A DNA stretch of 64,000 nt from Candidatus Stramentimicrobium fermentans. Its GTDB lineage: Bacteria > Atribacterota > Phoenicimicrobiia > Phoenicimicrobiales > Stramentimicrobiaceae. Under the pieces are notes generated by a model. The model made no database searches. It was given only the letters and a program-made list of their open reading frames with translations, and was not told the origin of the DNA. The stretch lies in contig JAAYOB010000022.1 of the NCBI GenBank assembly GCA_012520575.1, forward strand, positions 1 through 64,000, in the 5' to 3' direction. The position numbers and the translations under genes are program-made. Every line of letters starts with the position of its first letter. Within the stretch, counting starts at the first letter, position 1. Shown here piece by piece: positions 26,715 through 36,176 of this stretch.

Positions 26715-29354
26715 ATGAGGGTAATCGTTGGTCATATTAGTGCTGATTTCGATTGTCTCGCCGCTATGATTGCTGCTAAGAAGATATATCCAGATGCATT
26801 AGCAGTTTTTCCTGGCGCAATTGAGGAAAATGTTCGAAAATTTCTCTTATTGTACGGAAATACTTTAGGGGTTTCTGGCTTAAAAGAAATAGACTTGGAA
26901 GTAGTAACTGAGATAATTCTTGTTGATACAAGGCAGAGAGATAGAATAGGTCAGTTTGAAACAATAATATCTAAAAAAGACCTTTCCATTATTATTTATG
27001 ACCACCATCCTTCCACGGAAAATGATATCAGCTCTGCTAAGAATATAATTGAAAAAGTTGGAGCCACTACTACTATATTATTAAAAAAGATTATTAAAGA
27101 TAATATCCCCATAACTCCCTTAGAATCAACTCTATTTGCACTTGGAATCTATGAAGATACCGGTTCTTTGTCTTTTCCCACTACTGCCAAAGACGATATT
27201 GATGCCTTAAGCTTTCTATTTTCAGTTGGGGTTGATTTAAGGACTATAAACAAATTTACTAATATAAGATTAAATCCTGAACAAAAAAAACTGTTAAATC
27301 AGCTTATTACTACCTCTCGGGAATTGTATTTTAAAGGTATCAGTGTGCTGTTTGCTAATGCTGGAGCTAAAGAGTATATTGAGGGTTTGGCCTTGGTTAC
27401 CCATAAACTAATGGATATTTTAAACAGTGATATTATTTTTGTGCTGGTTAAGATGAAAAATAGGATTTATTTGGTAGCTCGGAGTAATCGCAATTCTGTA
27501 AATGTTGGAAAAATTTTGAAAACCTTAGGAGGGGGAGGTCACAATCAAGCAGCATCAGCAGTAATACGAGATTTATCTTTGGAGGATGCCGAAAACAGAA
27601 TAAAAAAATTGCTAGAGAAACATATCAAATCTGAAACACTGGCCAAAAATATTATGACAACTCCAGTTAAAACTTTAGATGTAAATACCACTATAGAAGA
27701 AGCAAATAAGATTATGCTTCGCTATGGACATAATGGTTTTCCGGTAATGGATAATGGCAGATTAGTGGGTATTATTACCCGACAGGAGATTTACAAAGCA
27801 AAGCACCATAATTATGAGCAAGAAACAGTTTCTGTATACATGTCTGAAAATATTATCAGTGTTAACCCTAAAACCCCGGTATTAGAGGTGCAGGAGTTAA
27901 TGATTAGATATAATGTTGGTAGGGTTTTAGTTCTAAGTCGACATGGAAAATTAAAAGGCATTATAACTCGCACAGATTTAATTAGAAGTTTACATGGAGA
28001 AATGGATATCAGCAGGGAATCACATTTTTTATTTGAAAAGAGCAAGGAACGTTATCGATATAGCAAAGAAAAAATAAAAACTTTGATGTATCAATATTTT
28101 AGCAAAGATGCTCTATCTGCTTTGCTCCAGATTGGTAAAACTGGAGATCGTTTAGGTTATTCAGTATTCATGGTAGGAGGCATAGTAAGAGATTTATTAT
28201 TAGGAGTTACCAATTTAGATATAGATATTGTTATTGAAGAGGATGCCATAAAATTTGCTAAATATTTCTGTAAAAGAGTAAAGGGTAAAATAAAAATCCA
28301 TCATAAATTTAAAACTGCGGCAGTATTATTACCTAATGGAATTAAAATTGATTTTGCCTCAGCCAGAAGAGAATTTTATGAATTTCCGGCTGCTTTACCT
28401 GAGGTTGAGTTTGCTTCTATAAAAAAAGATTTATATCGCAGAGATTTTACTATTAATGCAATAGCCATTCAGCTTAATCAAGAATATTTTGGCAAAATAT
28501 TAGATTTTTATGGTGGAATGAGGGACCTGGAATTAAAAAAAATCAGGATACTATATAGTCTCAGTTTTACTGAAGACCCTACCCGAATTATCAGGGCTGT
28601 TAGATTTGAAAAGAGATACAATTTTTCCATGGAATATTCTACCGAAAAGTTTTTAGCCAAGGCTGTTAAAGAAGGTTTAATTTCCCGTATTAGGAAAAAG
28701 AGACTTAGTGAGGAGCTTCTAATTATATTAAAAGAAAGAGATCCTATAAAGATTTTGAAGAGAATGGACGAATTAGGAATTCTTGCCGGGATAATGCCAC
28801 AATTTTCTCTGTTACCTGGTTTGATTAGTCGTTTTAAACAAATTGAAACTTTCTTTAAATACTGGTCTGATAGATTTCCAGCTGAAAGGGTTAATAAAAG
28901 TGTTCTATATCTTTTTTATTTAATACAGTTTTCTAAGTTAGATATCAGAAAACTTACTAAGAAAATTGAATTGAATAAAGACATAGTTGAAACAATAACA
29001 AGTATCATTGAATATAAAGATGATTCTATTGAATTTTTAAAGAGAAAAAATTTAACCCCTAGCAACATCTATTACTTTCTACACAATAAACCCAATGAGT
29101 TCTTAATGACCATAATGTTAGAAGAGGGAAAAAATAGCCTTATCAAAGAAAGAGTGGAAAATTTTCTTGAAATATATAAGAAAACAACAATTTTTATTTC
29201 TGGAAGTGATTTAACCGATTTAGGAATGAAACCAGGTCCGGTTTATGCTAAAATATTAAAGCTAATTTTTTATTTACAAATGAATGGTATTCTGCATAAT
29301 CGGGTAGAAGAAATAAACTTTATTAAAAAAATGTTAGAAAAAGGAATTGTCTGA
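26715..29354 (+). CDS. tRNA nucleotidyltransferase fused to DHH and CBS domains
   Basis: A multi-domain protein of about 880 residues: a DHH/DHHA1 phosphoesterase module (1-310; DHHP near 95 and GGGGHNQAASA near 275), two CBS domains (about 315-435), then a class II poly(A)/CCA polymerase head with GGIVRDLLLG and DIDIV (near 480), RRDFTINAIA and EDPTRIIRAVRF, and a C-terminal RNA-binding region. Such fusions act as A-adding or CCA-adding tRNA nucleotidyltransferases; specificity is not decidable here. I chose ATG 26715 (MRVIVGHISADFDC) because family members begin there; ATG 26697 adds six residues. It overlaps the next gene region closely. Confidence 0.88.
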   Translation: MRVIVGHISADFDCLAAMIAAKKIYPDALAVFPGAIEENVRKFLLLYGNTLGVSGLKEIDLEVVTEIILVDTRQRDRIGQFETIISKKDLSIIIYDHHPSTENDISSAKNIIEKVGATTTILLKKIIKDNIPITPLESTLFALGIYEDTGSLSFPTTAKDDIDALSFLFSVGVDLRTINKFTNIRLNPEQKKLLNQLITTSRELYFKGISVLFANAGAKEYIEGLALVTHKLMDILNSDIIFVLVKMKNRIYLVARSNRNSVNVGKILKTLGGGGHNQAASAVIRDLSLEDAENRIKKLLEKHIKSETLAKNIMTTPVKTLDVNTTIEEANKIMLRYGHNGFPVMDNGRLVGIITRQEIYKAKHHNYEQETVSVYMSENIISVNPKTPVLEVQELMIRYNVGRVLVLSRHGKLKGIITRTDLIRSLHGEMDISRESHFLFEKSKERYRYSKEKIKTLMYQYFSKDALSALLQIGKTGDRLGYSVFMVGGIVRDLLLGVTNLDIDIVIEEDAIKFAKYFCKRVKGKIKIHHKFKTAAVLLPNGIKIDFASARREFYEFPAALPEVEFASIKKDLYRRDFTINAIAIQLNQEYFGKILDFYGGMRDLELKKIRILYSLSFTEDPTRIIRAVRFEKRYNFSMEYSTEKFLAKAVKEGLISRIRKKRLSEELLIILKERDPIKILKRMDELGILAGIMPQFSLLPGLISRFKQIETFFKYWSDRFPAERVNKSVLYLFYLIQFSKLDIRKLTKKIELNKDIVETITSIIEYKDDSIEFLKRKNLTPSNIYYFLHNKPNEFLMTIMLEEGKNSLIKERVENFLEIYKKTTIFISGSDLTDLGMKPGPVYAKILKLIFYLQMNGILHNRVEEINFIKKMLEKGIV

Positions 29355-29358
29355 TTAT

Positions 29359-29994
29359 ATGTTAGAAAATGTTTTAAATGTTGTCTGGAGTATCCCGGTA
29401 GTCCTGATTGCCATAACAGTTCATGAATATGCCCACGGCCTTGTTGCCCATTACCATGGAGATTCCACTGCAAAGCTTGCCGGTCGTTTAACGTTGAATC
29501 CTCTGGCACACCTCGACCCGGTAGGAACTATTATGTTATTGCTCTTTCGTATTGGCTGGGCCAAACCGGTTCCTGTTAATTATGATAATTTGAATAATCC
29601 CAGGATAGATATGGTTAAAGTTTCTCTGGCTGGCCCATTGTCAAATATTATAGTTGCCTTCCTTTTTTCTATATTATTAAAAATAAACTATTTTCTTTTA
29701 AAAAATTTAACACTCAATTCTTATTTTTGGTTTCGATTAATACAGGGCTGGCTTACTTTGCTGCATACCGGTGTATTTATTAATATTGCTTTGGCTTTTT
29801 TTAATCTAATACCAATTCCACCCTTGGACGGGCATCATATTTTAGCAGGCCTATTACCGGAAGATTTGGCACGACAGTATGATAGTATAAATCAAACCTA
29901 TGGTATGCTGATAATACTATTCTTGTTTGTTTCAGGTATTATAAGTAAAGTTGTCTTACCTATAGTGGATTATATTTACCATATCTTCATATAA
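29359..29994 (+). CDS. Site-2 protease family (M50) membrane protein
   Basis: A small intramembrane zinc metalloprotease of the M50B group. HEYAH at residues 22-26 gives two zinc ligands and the active Glu, and NLIPIPPLDGHH near the C-terminus gives the third ligand Asp. About 211 residues and six hydrophobic segments. Substrate unknown. ATG 29359 gives the usual family N-terminus, with AAGGA 13 nt upstream. TTG 29347 is also open but would have that site only 1 nt away. It stands between the tRNA nucleotidyltransferase and trpS, an arrangement common in Thermoanaerobacter-like genomes. Confidence 0.9.
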   Translation: MLENVLNVVWSIPVVLIAITVHEYAHGLVAHYHGDSTAKLAGRLTLNPLAHLDPVGTIMLLLFRIGWAKPVPVNYDNLNNPRIDMVKVSLAGPLSNIIVAFLFSILLKINYFLLKNLTLNSYFWFRLIQGWLTLLHTGVFINIALAFFNLIPIPPLDGHHILAGLLPEDLARQYDSINQTYGMLIILFLFVSGIISKVVLPIVDYIYHIFI

Positions 29995-30044
29995 AAATTT
30001 AAATATGTTAATTTTGCTGAAAAATAGAGAAGGAGAAAATTTTA

Positions 30045-31034
30045 ATGAAAGGCGTAATTTTTAGCGGAATGAGACCAACGGGGAAATTGCATTTGGGAAA
30101 TTATTTTGGTGCGTTAGACAACTGGATAAAATTACAGGAGGAATACCGGTGTTTTTTTGGAGTAGTTGATTGGCACGCACTTACTACTGGTTTTGAGAGT
30201 ACCGAGATGATGAAAGAGAATATAATTGAGATGGTAATAGACTGGTTGAGTGCTGGGATAGATCCCGAAAAAAGTACTCTGCTAATCCAATCACATGTTC
30301 CGGAGCATGCTGAATTGCATCTGCTCTTATCGATGATTACACCGCTATCCTGGTTAGAGAGAAACCCGGTAGTAAAAGAGCAGGTGAGAGATTTGGATTT
30401 GAAAGAGAATATGGGCTATGGATTACTTGGCTACCCCGTTTTAATGGCTGCTGATATATTGATTTACAACGCTAATGCCGTCCCTGTTGGTGAAGACCAA
30501 TCTCCTCATATAGAATTAACTCGAGAAATCGGTAGAAGGTTTAATAGTCTTTATCATAATGTTTTTGTTATCCCGGAGCTAAAACTTTCCCCTACCCCTA
30601 AAATATTAGGGACCGATGGTCGAAAAATGAGTAAAAGCTTAAAAAACAATATCAATATATCGGATTCGCCGGAAATAATTAAGACCAAGATTATGTCTAT
30701 GATAACTGATCCGGAAAAGATAAGATTGACTGACAAAGGTCACCCTGAAATTTGCGTAGTTTTTGATTATCACAGGATATTTAATAAAAAAGAACTGCCC
30801 AAAATTGAACAAAAATGCCGTAATGCTCAATTAGGTTGTGTAGCATGCAAAAATCATTTGGCAGCAATATTGAGTAAGTCATTGCAATCTTTTAGAGAAA
30901 AAAGGAAATATTATGAAAACAATAGGCAGTTAGTCTGGGATGTGCTAAATAAAGGTAGTCAAGAAGCAAGAAAGGTTACTCAAACTACTTTAGTAGAAGT
31001 CAAAAAGGCTATGAGAATTGACTATGTCCAATAA
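30045..31034 (+). CDS. trpS: Tryptophanyl-tRNA synthetase
   Basis: Class I synthetase charging tRNA-Trp. The 329 residues show SGMRPTGKLHLGNYFGAL, with the HIGH-like HLGN at 17-20, and the KMSKS motif in GRKMSKSLKN (about 190). VGEDQSPHIELTREIGRRFN is also characteristic. The strong site GAGAAGGAG precedes the ATG. It overlaps scpA by 17 nt, so translation initiation, tRNA charging and condensin genes are co-transcribed. Confidence 0.97.
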   Translation: MKGVIFSGMRPTGKLHLGNYFGALDNWIKLQEEYRCFFGVVDWHALTTGFESTEMMKENIIEMVIDWLSAGIDPEKSTLLIQSHVPEHAELHLLLSMITPLSWLERNPVVKEQVRDLDLKENMGYGLLGYPVLMAADILIYNANAVPVGEDQSPHIELTREIGRRFNSLYHNVFVIPELKLSPTPKILGTDGRKMSKSLKNNINISDSPEIIKTKIMSMITDPEKIRLTDKGHPEICVVFDYHRIFNKKELPKIEQKCRNAQLGCVACKNHLAAILSKSLQSFREKRKYYENNRQLVWDVLNKGSQEARKVTQTTLVEVKKAMRIDYVQ

Positions 31035-31779
31035 TAATTCTACAGTTTTTAAATTAGAGCAAATGTCGAGTCATGCCCAATCGTTATATCAAAAAGCAAG
31101 AGATGGGGATATAGAGGCTAACAGTGTATCTTTATTAAAAATTATAGAGGAATATTTATCGTATCTGCTAAGGGCCAATTTCGAATCGATTAATTTAGAA
31201 ATTGTAGCAAATTTTTTAATAGCTCTTTCTGAGCTTATCTTTTGGAAATCAAACCTATTGCTGCCCTGCTCCTTGGAGCATGATGTTGGCGAAGTTGAAA
31301 ATGATGCAAATTACCTTAAAAAAGATTATTGGATAGAATATAAAAAATATCAAGCATTAGTCGAGATACTTGTTGAAAAAGAATTTAAACAAAAAGAAAT
31401 CTATTTTCCCCGTCTTGATTCTTCACAAAGTCTTGATGAGCCACCAACAGAAAATGATTATACCGAACTAATATTGGCTTTTGAAGAAATTCTAAGCAGA
31501 AATAAAAATCACGATACCACAAATTATAGGCATAACAAAGATAATATTAGAAAAAAAATGGAAGAGATTGAAGAAATATTTTTAAGAACTAAAAATAAAC
31601 TAACCTTCAGTCAGATAATACCGAAAGATGGCTCCAGAATGGAAATAATCATTATATTTTTAGCTTTATTGCATTTGATCTGCCAAAATAGAGTAGATTA
31701 CTGTCAATCACAAAACTTTGCAGAAATAGTTTTTTACCGAAAGGAAGACGAAAAATTAAAGAAAAAGATAATTCAATAG
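31018..31779 (+). CDS. scpA: Segregation and condensation protein A
   Basis: Kleisin subunit that bridges the Smc heads; smc is 10 kb downstream. The 253 residues show a divergent N-terminus (FKLEQMSSHAQSLYQKARDG), the helix VANFLIALSELIFWKSNLLLP typical of ScpA, and a C-terminal winged helix region with VTFLALLHLICQ-like spacing. The TTG start at 31018 has AAAGG 9 nt upstream; ATG 31024 is an alternative. It is followed after 2 nt by scpB. Confidence 0.88.
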   Translation: MTMSNNNSTVFKLEQMSSHAQSLYQKARDGDIEANSVSLLKIIEEYLSYLLRANFESINLEIVANFLIALSELIFWKSNLLLPCSLEHDVGEVENDANYLKKDYWIEYKKYQALVEILVEKEFKQKEIYFPRLDSSQSLDEPPTENDYTELILAFEEILSRNKNHDTTNYRHNKDNIRKKMEEIEEIFLRTKNKLTFSQIIPKDGSRMEIIIIFLALLHLICQNRVDYCQSQNFAEIVFYRKEDEKLKKKIIQ

Positions 31780-31781
31780 CA

Positions 31782-32318
31782 GTGAATAAGTGGCACAAAA
31801 TAATTGAGATACTGTTATTTGTAGCTAATAAACCTCTCTCTGTTAAAAAGCTCGCAGAAATAACCGAAAAAAGCACAGAAGAGATAAAACAATTAATAGA
31901 GAGATTACAGGATGAATATCGGCTTGATAATCGGCCTTTTTTTATTCAAGAGGTTTCTGGCGGCTTTTCTATTGCCACCAAACCTGAATATTCACAATGG
32001 GTAAAAAAATTATTTCATAGTGAAAGAAAACATGCTCTATCAAAGGCTTCCATCGAAACATTGGCCATTATTGCCTATAATCAACCAATAACCCGTTTGG
32101 AAATTGAAAAAATAAGAGGTGTGGATTGTAGCACTGTATTGTTGAACCTTTTAAAAAATAGTTTGATTAAAATCAAAGGTAGAAAAAAAGCCCCGGGTAA
32201 CCCTTTTCAGTACAGAGTTACGGAAAAGTTTCTATTGCGTTTTGGGTTAAGAGATATGACGGATTTACCACCTTTAGAGGAATTAGAAATTCAAAATGAA
32301 AAAAATGAAATTACATAA
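31782..32318 (+). CDS. scpB: Segregation and condensation protein B
   Basis: Winged-helix dimer that binds ScpA in the Smc-ScpAB condensin. The 178 residues show the two wHTH repeats, with IIEILLFVANKPLSVKKLAEI in the first and ALSKASIETLAIIAYNQPIT followed by RLEIEKIRGVDCS in the second, both highly characteristic. Start GTG at 31782 follows the scpA stop. The 3' end overlaps rluB by 23 nt. Confidence 0.93.
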   Translation: MNKWHKIIEILLFVANKPLSVKKLAEITEKSTEEIKQLIERLQDEYRLDNRPFFIQEVSGGFSIATKPEYSQWVKKLFHSERKHALSKASIETLAIIAYNQPITRLEIEKIRGVDCSTVLLNLLKNSLIKIKGRKKAPGNPFQYRVTEKFLLRFGLRDMTDLPPLEELEIQNEKNEIT

Positions 32319-33021
32319 ATTTTTAGCTAATATGGGGATTGATTCTCGAAGAAAATGTGAAAAATTAATTGTTCAAGGAAGAGTAAAAGTTAATGGTACT
32401 CAAATAACTAAATTGGGTATGGAGATTAATCCCGATGTTGACCGAATATTAGTAGATAATAAAGTTGTCGAACAAAATGTTCAGAGAGTTCATGTCTTAT
32501 TAAATAAACCAAGTGGATATCTATGCACCTATCATGACCCTTTTGGCAGACCAACTATTTATGATTTGTTACAAGGGATAGAAACTAAATTAAATTATGC
32601 GGGGCGATTGGATTTGGATTCTGAAGGTTTAATTCTTTTAACAAATGATGGTGCGTTAATTCATCAAATAACTCATCCCCGGCAAAAGATTAAAAAAACA
32701 TATCAGGTAAAAGTAAGAGGAGCCCCAGGTGCTAATGATCTAAAATTATTACAGGAAGGAATACCATTAAGCACTAATTTTACCACTAGCCCTTGTCAGG
32801 TCAAAATAATAAAACAAAATAATTATTATTCTCTCTTGGAAATATCTATACATGAAGGGAAAAAAAGACAAATTAGAAGAATGTTTTCTTTCTTAGGTTA
32901 TCAGGTTTTAGAATTAAAAAGGACTAAGATAGGTATTTTAAATATGGATGGTTTGCCATGCGGAAAGTATCGATATTTAACTGAACGGGAAGTCAGGAAG
33001 ATAAAAAATTTTAGAAAATAA
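32296..33021 (+). CDS. rluB: rRNA pseudouridine synthase, RluB/RsuA family
   Basis: Makes a pseudouridine in rRNA, by homology 23S near position 2605. The 241 residues hold an N-terminal S4 RNA-binding domain (KLHKFLANMGIDSRRKCEKL), the catalytic motif GRLDLDSEGLILLTNDG with its Asp near residue 101, and KKRQIRRMF. scpB-rluB adjacency is conserved in Firmicutes. It overlaps scpB by 23 nt. Confidence 0.92.
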   Translation: MKKMKLHKFLANMGIDSRRKCEKLIVQGRVKVNGTQITKLGMEINPDVDRILVDNKVVEQNVQRVHVLLNKPSGYLCTYHDPFGRPTIYDLLQGIETKLNYAGRLDLDSEGLILLTNDGALIHQITHPRQKIKKTYQVKVRGAPGANDLKLLQEGIPLSTNFTTSPCQVKIIKQNNYYSLLEISIHEGKKRQIRRMFSFLGYQVLELKRTKIGILNMDGLPCGKYRYLTEREVRKIKNFRK

Positions 33022-33049
33022 AGAGGAAATATATTATTAAATAGGTTAT

Positions 33050-33748
33050 ATGGGAATAATTATTACCATCGATGGACCTGCAGGAGCAGGCAAGAGCACA
33101 GTTGCGGGAGAATTGGCTAAAAGGTTGGGATTTCATTATATTAATACCGGTGATTTGTATCGCTATATTACTTATTGCGCCTTAAAGGAGAAACTGAACG
33201 TGAACAACTCGCAGACAATGCAAAAGTTATCTTTTGAAATTGTAGAAAAATACCTGCAAGGATATTGTAATAACGCAACCAATCTCGTTTCTCACCTTAA
33301 ATCAATTACCGATAAAATACATAGTCCCGAAGTTGATAAAAAAGTATCCTTCGTAGCTGAACATTCCTCTGTACGAAAGAATTTAATCCCCCTTCAACGC
33401 CTGTTAGCTAAAAATAACTCAGTAGTGATGGAAGGAAGAGATATTGGAACAGTAATTATTCCCTATGCTGATTTAAAATTTTTTATTACTGCCGATGAAC
33501 ATACCAGAATAATGAGAAGGTATCTGGAGCAATTAGAGAAAGGTTATAAAATTTCCTTTGCAGAGGTAAAAAAAGAGATTATCAATCGTGATCATATTGA
33601 CAGTAAGAGGAAGACGGCACCTTTGATTAAACCCGATGGTGCTATACTCGTTGATACCTCTAATAAAACTGTTGATGAAGTAATTACAGAAATGTTAGAT
33701 TGGGTAAAGAGTATAAAGAGAGATCGATATGGAAATAATAAAAGCTAA
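33050..33748 (+). CDS. cmk: Cytidylate kinase
   Basis: Phosphorylates CMP and dCMP. The 232 residues show the P-loop GPAGAGKST at 10-18, GDLYRYI, and the lid motif MEGRDIGTVI followed by NRDHIDSKRKTAPL. Length is normal. It overlaps ispH by 20 nt; the cmk-ispH pair is frequent in Thermotogae and clostridia, often followed by rpsA-like S1, which is absent here. Confidence 0.94.
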   Translation: MGIIITIDGPAGAGKSTVAGELAKRLGFHYINTGDLYRYITYCALKEKLNVNNSQTMQKLSFEIVEKYLQGYCNNATNLVSHLKSITDKIHSPEVDKKVSFVAEHSSVRKNLIPLQRLLAKNNSVVMEGRDIGTVIIPYADLKFFITADEHTRIMRRYLEQLEKGYKISFAEVKKEIINRDHIDSKRKTAPLIKPDGAILVDTSNKTVDEVITEMLDWVKSIKRDRYGNNKS

Positions 33749-34589
33749 GGATATTGGATTTTGTTTTGGTGTTAAAAGAGCTATAAAAAAAGCCGAGGAA
33801 GCACTTAAAGACCTTCCAGTTAATGATATTTATATGTTGGGAGAAATTATCCACAACCCACAGGTTATCAGAAAATTCAAAAAAAAAGATATTAACTTTG
33901 TGAAAGAAATTACAGAAGTTCCTTCCCATAAATACCTTATTTCTAGAGCTCATGGTATTTCTTTAAGTGAAGAAAAATATGCCCAAAGTCATGATATAAC
34001 TTTGATAGATACTACTTGCCCCTATGTTAAAAGGTTGCAAAAAATCGTTACTATATTGAAAAGAGAAGGCTATCAGATAATTGTTTTCGGCGATAGAAGT
34101 CATCCTGAGATTAGAAGTCTGCTCAGTTACATAGATGGCCAAGCCCTGGTTATTCAGTCAATTGATGGTCTAATAGAAATAAAACAAGATAAAATTCGTA
34201 AAAAAAGTGGATTGCTGTCGCAAACCACTAAAGATATAGAGCATTTTAGAAATATAGTTAAAGCAATGATAGATTATACAGAAGAATTAAGGGTTTTTAA
34301 TACTGTATGCAAAGCAACTGTATTACGGCAACAGGCAACGAGGGAATTGGCTAAAAAAGTTGATTTGATGATCGTTATAGGCGGTAAAAATAGTGCCAAC
34401 ACCGGCAAATTAGCTAATTTAAGTAAAAGAGCAGGTATAGAAACTTATCACATAGAAGATGAAAAACAACTTAATAAAAACTGGTTCAAGAATAAAAGAT
34501 TTACAGGGATAACCTCAGGAGCCTCTACGCCTGAATGGGTAACCAATAAAATAATTACAAAAATTAAAGATTTAATCCAGAATAGGTGA
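33729..34589 (+). CDS. ispH: 4-hydroxy-3-methylbut-2-enyl diphosphate reductase
   Basis: Last step of the MEP isoprenoid pathway, giving IPP and DMAPP using a 4Fe-4S cluster. The three cluster cysteines are present at residues 12 (GFCFGVKRA), 97 (DTTCPYV) and 194 (NTVCKAT). The conserved GEIIHNPQVI and SGASTPEWV are also present. The 286-residue length is normal, with no S1 fusion. dxr at 61.9 kb is another gene of the same pathway. A terminator-like hairpin follows. Confidence 0.95.
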   Translation: MEIIKAKDIGFCFGVKRAIKKAEEALKDLPVNDIYMLGEIIHNPQVIRKFKKKDINFVKEITEVPSHKYLISRAHGISLSEEKYAQSHDITLIDTTCPYVKRLQKIVTILKREGYQIIVFGDRSHPEIRSLLSYIDGQALVIQSIDGLIEIKQDKIRKKSGLLSQTTKDIEHFRNIVKAMIDYTEELRVFNTVCKATVLRQQATRELAKKVDLMIVIGGKNSANTGKLANLSKRAGIETYHIEDEKQLNKNWFKNKRFTGITSGASTPEWVTNKIITKIKDLIQNR

Positions 34590-34606
34590 TTTCCAATCTT
34601 CATTAA

Positions 34607-34642
34607 AAAATGTCCAAAAAGATTTCCATTTGGACATTTTAT
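34607..34642 (+). terminator. Terminator after ispH
   Basis: A perfect 12-bp repeat AAAATGTCCAAA (34607-34618) with TTTGGACATTTT (34629-34640). The T run is part of the stem, so it is symmetrical and could also act on the opposite strand after rpmB. Confidence 0.7.
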
Positions 34643-34740
34643 GAGTTGATTTTTTTATTTCTGCTCGGGCAATGCTTTTTATTGAGACAACATTTATCTC
34701 TTAAAAGAATTTAAAAAAAGCTTGCAGAATACTATTTAAA

Positions 34741-34929
34741 TTAAGTAACTTTATTCACCTTGCCTGATTTTAAACATTGGGTACAAACATTCAGTTTTTT
34801 TATAGAATTATTTATATTTGCCCTTACTCTTTGGATATTAACCGACCATTTTCTATTAGTTAGTCTATGTGAGTGGCTAATCTGTTTACCGAACTGTGGG
34901 CCTTTGCCACATACATCACATTTTGCCAT
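34741..34929 (-). CDS. rpmB: 50S ribosomal protein L28
   Basis: Large-subunit protein. The 62 residues start [19 protein letters not shown] and include the typical [15 protein letters not shown] and [10 protein letters not shown]. The CxxC pairs at both ends mark the zinc-binding C+ form. The gene is on the minus strand alone between ispH and rsmD. GGAGG stands 8 nt before the ATG. Confidence 0.95.
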   Translation of the reverse strand: MAKCDVCGKGPQFGKQISHSHRLTNRKWSVNIQRVRANINNSIKKLNVCTQCLKSGKVNKVT

Positions 34930-34972
34930 TATAAGTTCCTCCAGTCTATCTCCTTGAAAAATAACAAATTTT

Positions 34973-35002
34973 ATTTTATCATAAAAAGGTATTAATAATC
35001 AA
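34973..35002 (-). promoter_or_regulatory. Putative rpmB promoter
   Basis: On the minus strand TTGATT (plus 34997-35002) and TAAAAT (plus 34973-34978) with an 18-bp spacer lie about 45 bp upstream of rpmB. Confidence 0.4.
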
Positions 35003-35085
35003 GTAGTTTTTAAAAAGTGTATAAATGTTTTATTTCTGAAAAGCTCAACAGAACTCTATTCAGAAAATAGAATGGATAAAATTGT

Positions 35086-35637
35086 ATGAGAATTATAGCG
35101 GGTATCTATAAGGGATTTAAATTGCAAACATTTACCAATAACAATATCAGACCAACACCCGGCAAAGTACGAGAAGCGCTATTCAGCATAATCGGAGCCG
35201 GGATCATGGAAGCAGAATTTTTAGATCTTTTTGCCGGAACTGGAGCCGTAGGAATAGAAGCAATCAGCAGAGGTGCAAAAGAAGTCACCTTCGTAGAAAT
35301 AGACAAAAAAGCAATAGAGCTAATCAAAAAAAATTTAAAAAAAATTAGACAAAATGGAGTTTTTGATATTGTTAAAATAGATTGCCTTAAAGCTATTGAA
35401 TTACTTAACTTGAATCAAAAAAAGTTTGATATTATTTTTTTAGACCCTCCTTATCATCAAAAATGTATTTCAACAGTCATGCAAAGAATTGAAAAAAGTA
35501 ATATTCTGCGAGAAACCGGCCTTATTGTTGCTCAACACCCCGCTCATATCGATGTAAAAGAGGATTATAAAAAACTATCAGTTGTTAAAAAGAAAAAATA
35601 CGGCAGTAATAAAATAACTATTTTAAAAAAATCATAA
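35086..35637 (+). CDS. rsmD: 16S rRNA (guanine966-N2)-methyltransferase
   Basis: Methylates G966 of 16S rRNA. The 183 residues contain the SAM-binding LDLFAGTGAVGIEAISRGA (about 45-63) and the catalytic DPPYHQK near residue 124 with the N6/N2 amino methylase DPPY motif. The N-terminus MRIIAGIYKGFKL and RPTPGKVREALFSII are typical. Its neighbour coaD follows after 23 bp, the usual arrangement. Confidence 0.94.
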   Translation: MRIIAGIYKGFKLQTFTNNNIRPTPGKVREALFSIIGAGIMEAEFLDLFAGTGAVGIEAISRGAKEVTFVEIDKKAIELIKKNLKKIRQNGVFDIVKIDCLKAIELLNLNQKKFDIIFLDPPYHQKCISTVMQRIEKSNILRETGLIVAQHPAHIDVKEDYKKLSVVKKKKYGSNKITILKKS

Positions 35638-35660
35638 AAATATTTTCAAAGGAGATTCCT

Positions 35661-36143
35661 ATGATAAAAGCTATCTACCCTGGGAGCTTTGACCCGATTA
35701 CCAATGGGCACTTAGATATAATTCACAGAGCCTCAAAGATATTTAATAGAATTGTGGTTGTAGTTGCCGAAAATTCTCGAAAAAAATCTCTTTTTTCCAT
35801 AGAAGAGAAGGTAAATATGATACAAAATGTCATAGCAGAACTTAAAAACGTAGAAGTTCAATCCTTCAGAGGCCTATTAATTGATTGTGCGAGGTCTAAT
35901 CACGCCAATATAATATTGAGAGGTATGAGAGCTATTTCGGATTTTGAGTATGAATCACAGTTTGCCCTTATGAACAAAAAGATGGCACCTGAAATAGAGA
36001 CAGTTTTTATGGTAACCAGTACCAGATTTTCCTATTTAAACTCAAGTATTGTCAAGGAGGTTGCCTCTTTAAATGGTTGTATAGGAGAGTTAGTGCCACC
36101 GTTTGTAGAAAAAATGTTGAAAACTAAATACGGTTATTCTTAA
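35661..36143 (+). CDS. coaD: Phosphopantetheine adenylyltransferase
   Basis: Fourth step of coenzyme A synthesis: 4'-phosphopantetheine + ATP gives dephospho-CoA. The 160 residues begin IKAIYPGSFDPITNGHLDII with the nucleotidyltransferase TNGH motif at 15-18, and contain RGMRAISDFEYE and the ATP-binding SSIVKEVASLNG. AAAGGAG precedes the ATG. The rsmD-coaD-tmcAL group is common in Firmicutes. Confidence 0.96.
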   Translation: MIKAIYPGSFDPITNGHLDIIHRASKIFNRIVVVVAENSRKKSLFSIEEKVNMIQNVIAELKNVEVQSFRGLLIDCARSNHANIILRGMRAISDFEYESQFALMNKKMAPEIETVFMVTSTRFSYLNSSIVKEVASLNGCIGELVPPFVEKMLKTKYGYS

Positions 36144-36176
36144 TTTTTAATAGATTAATTAAACTATAGCATATAA

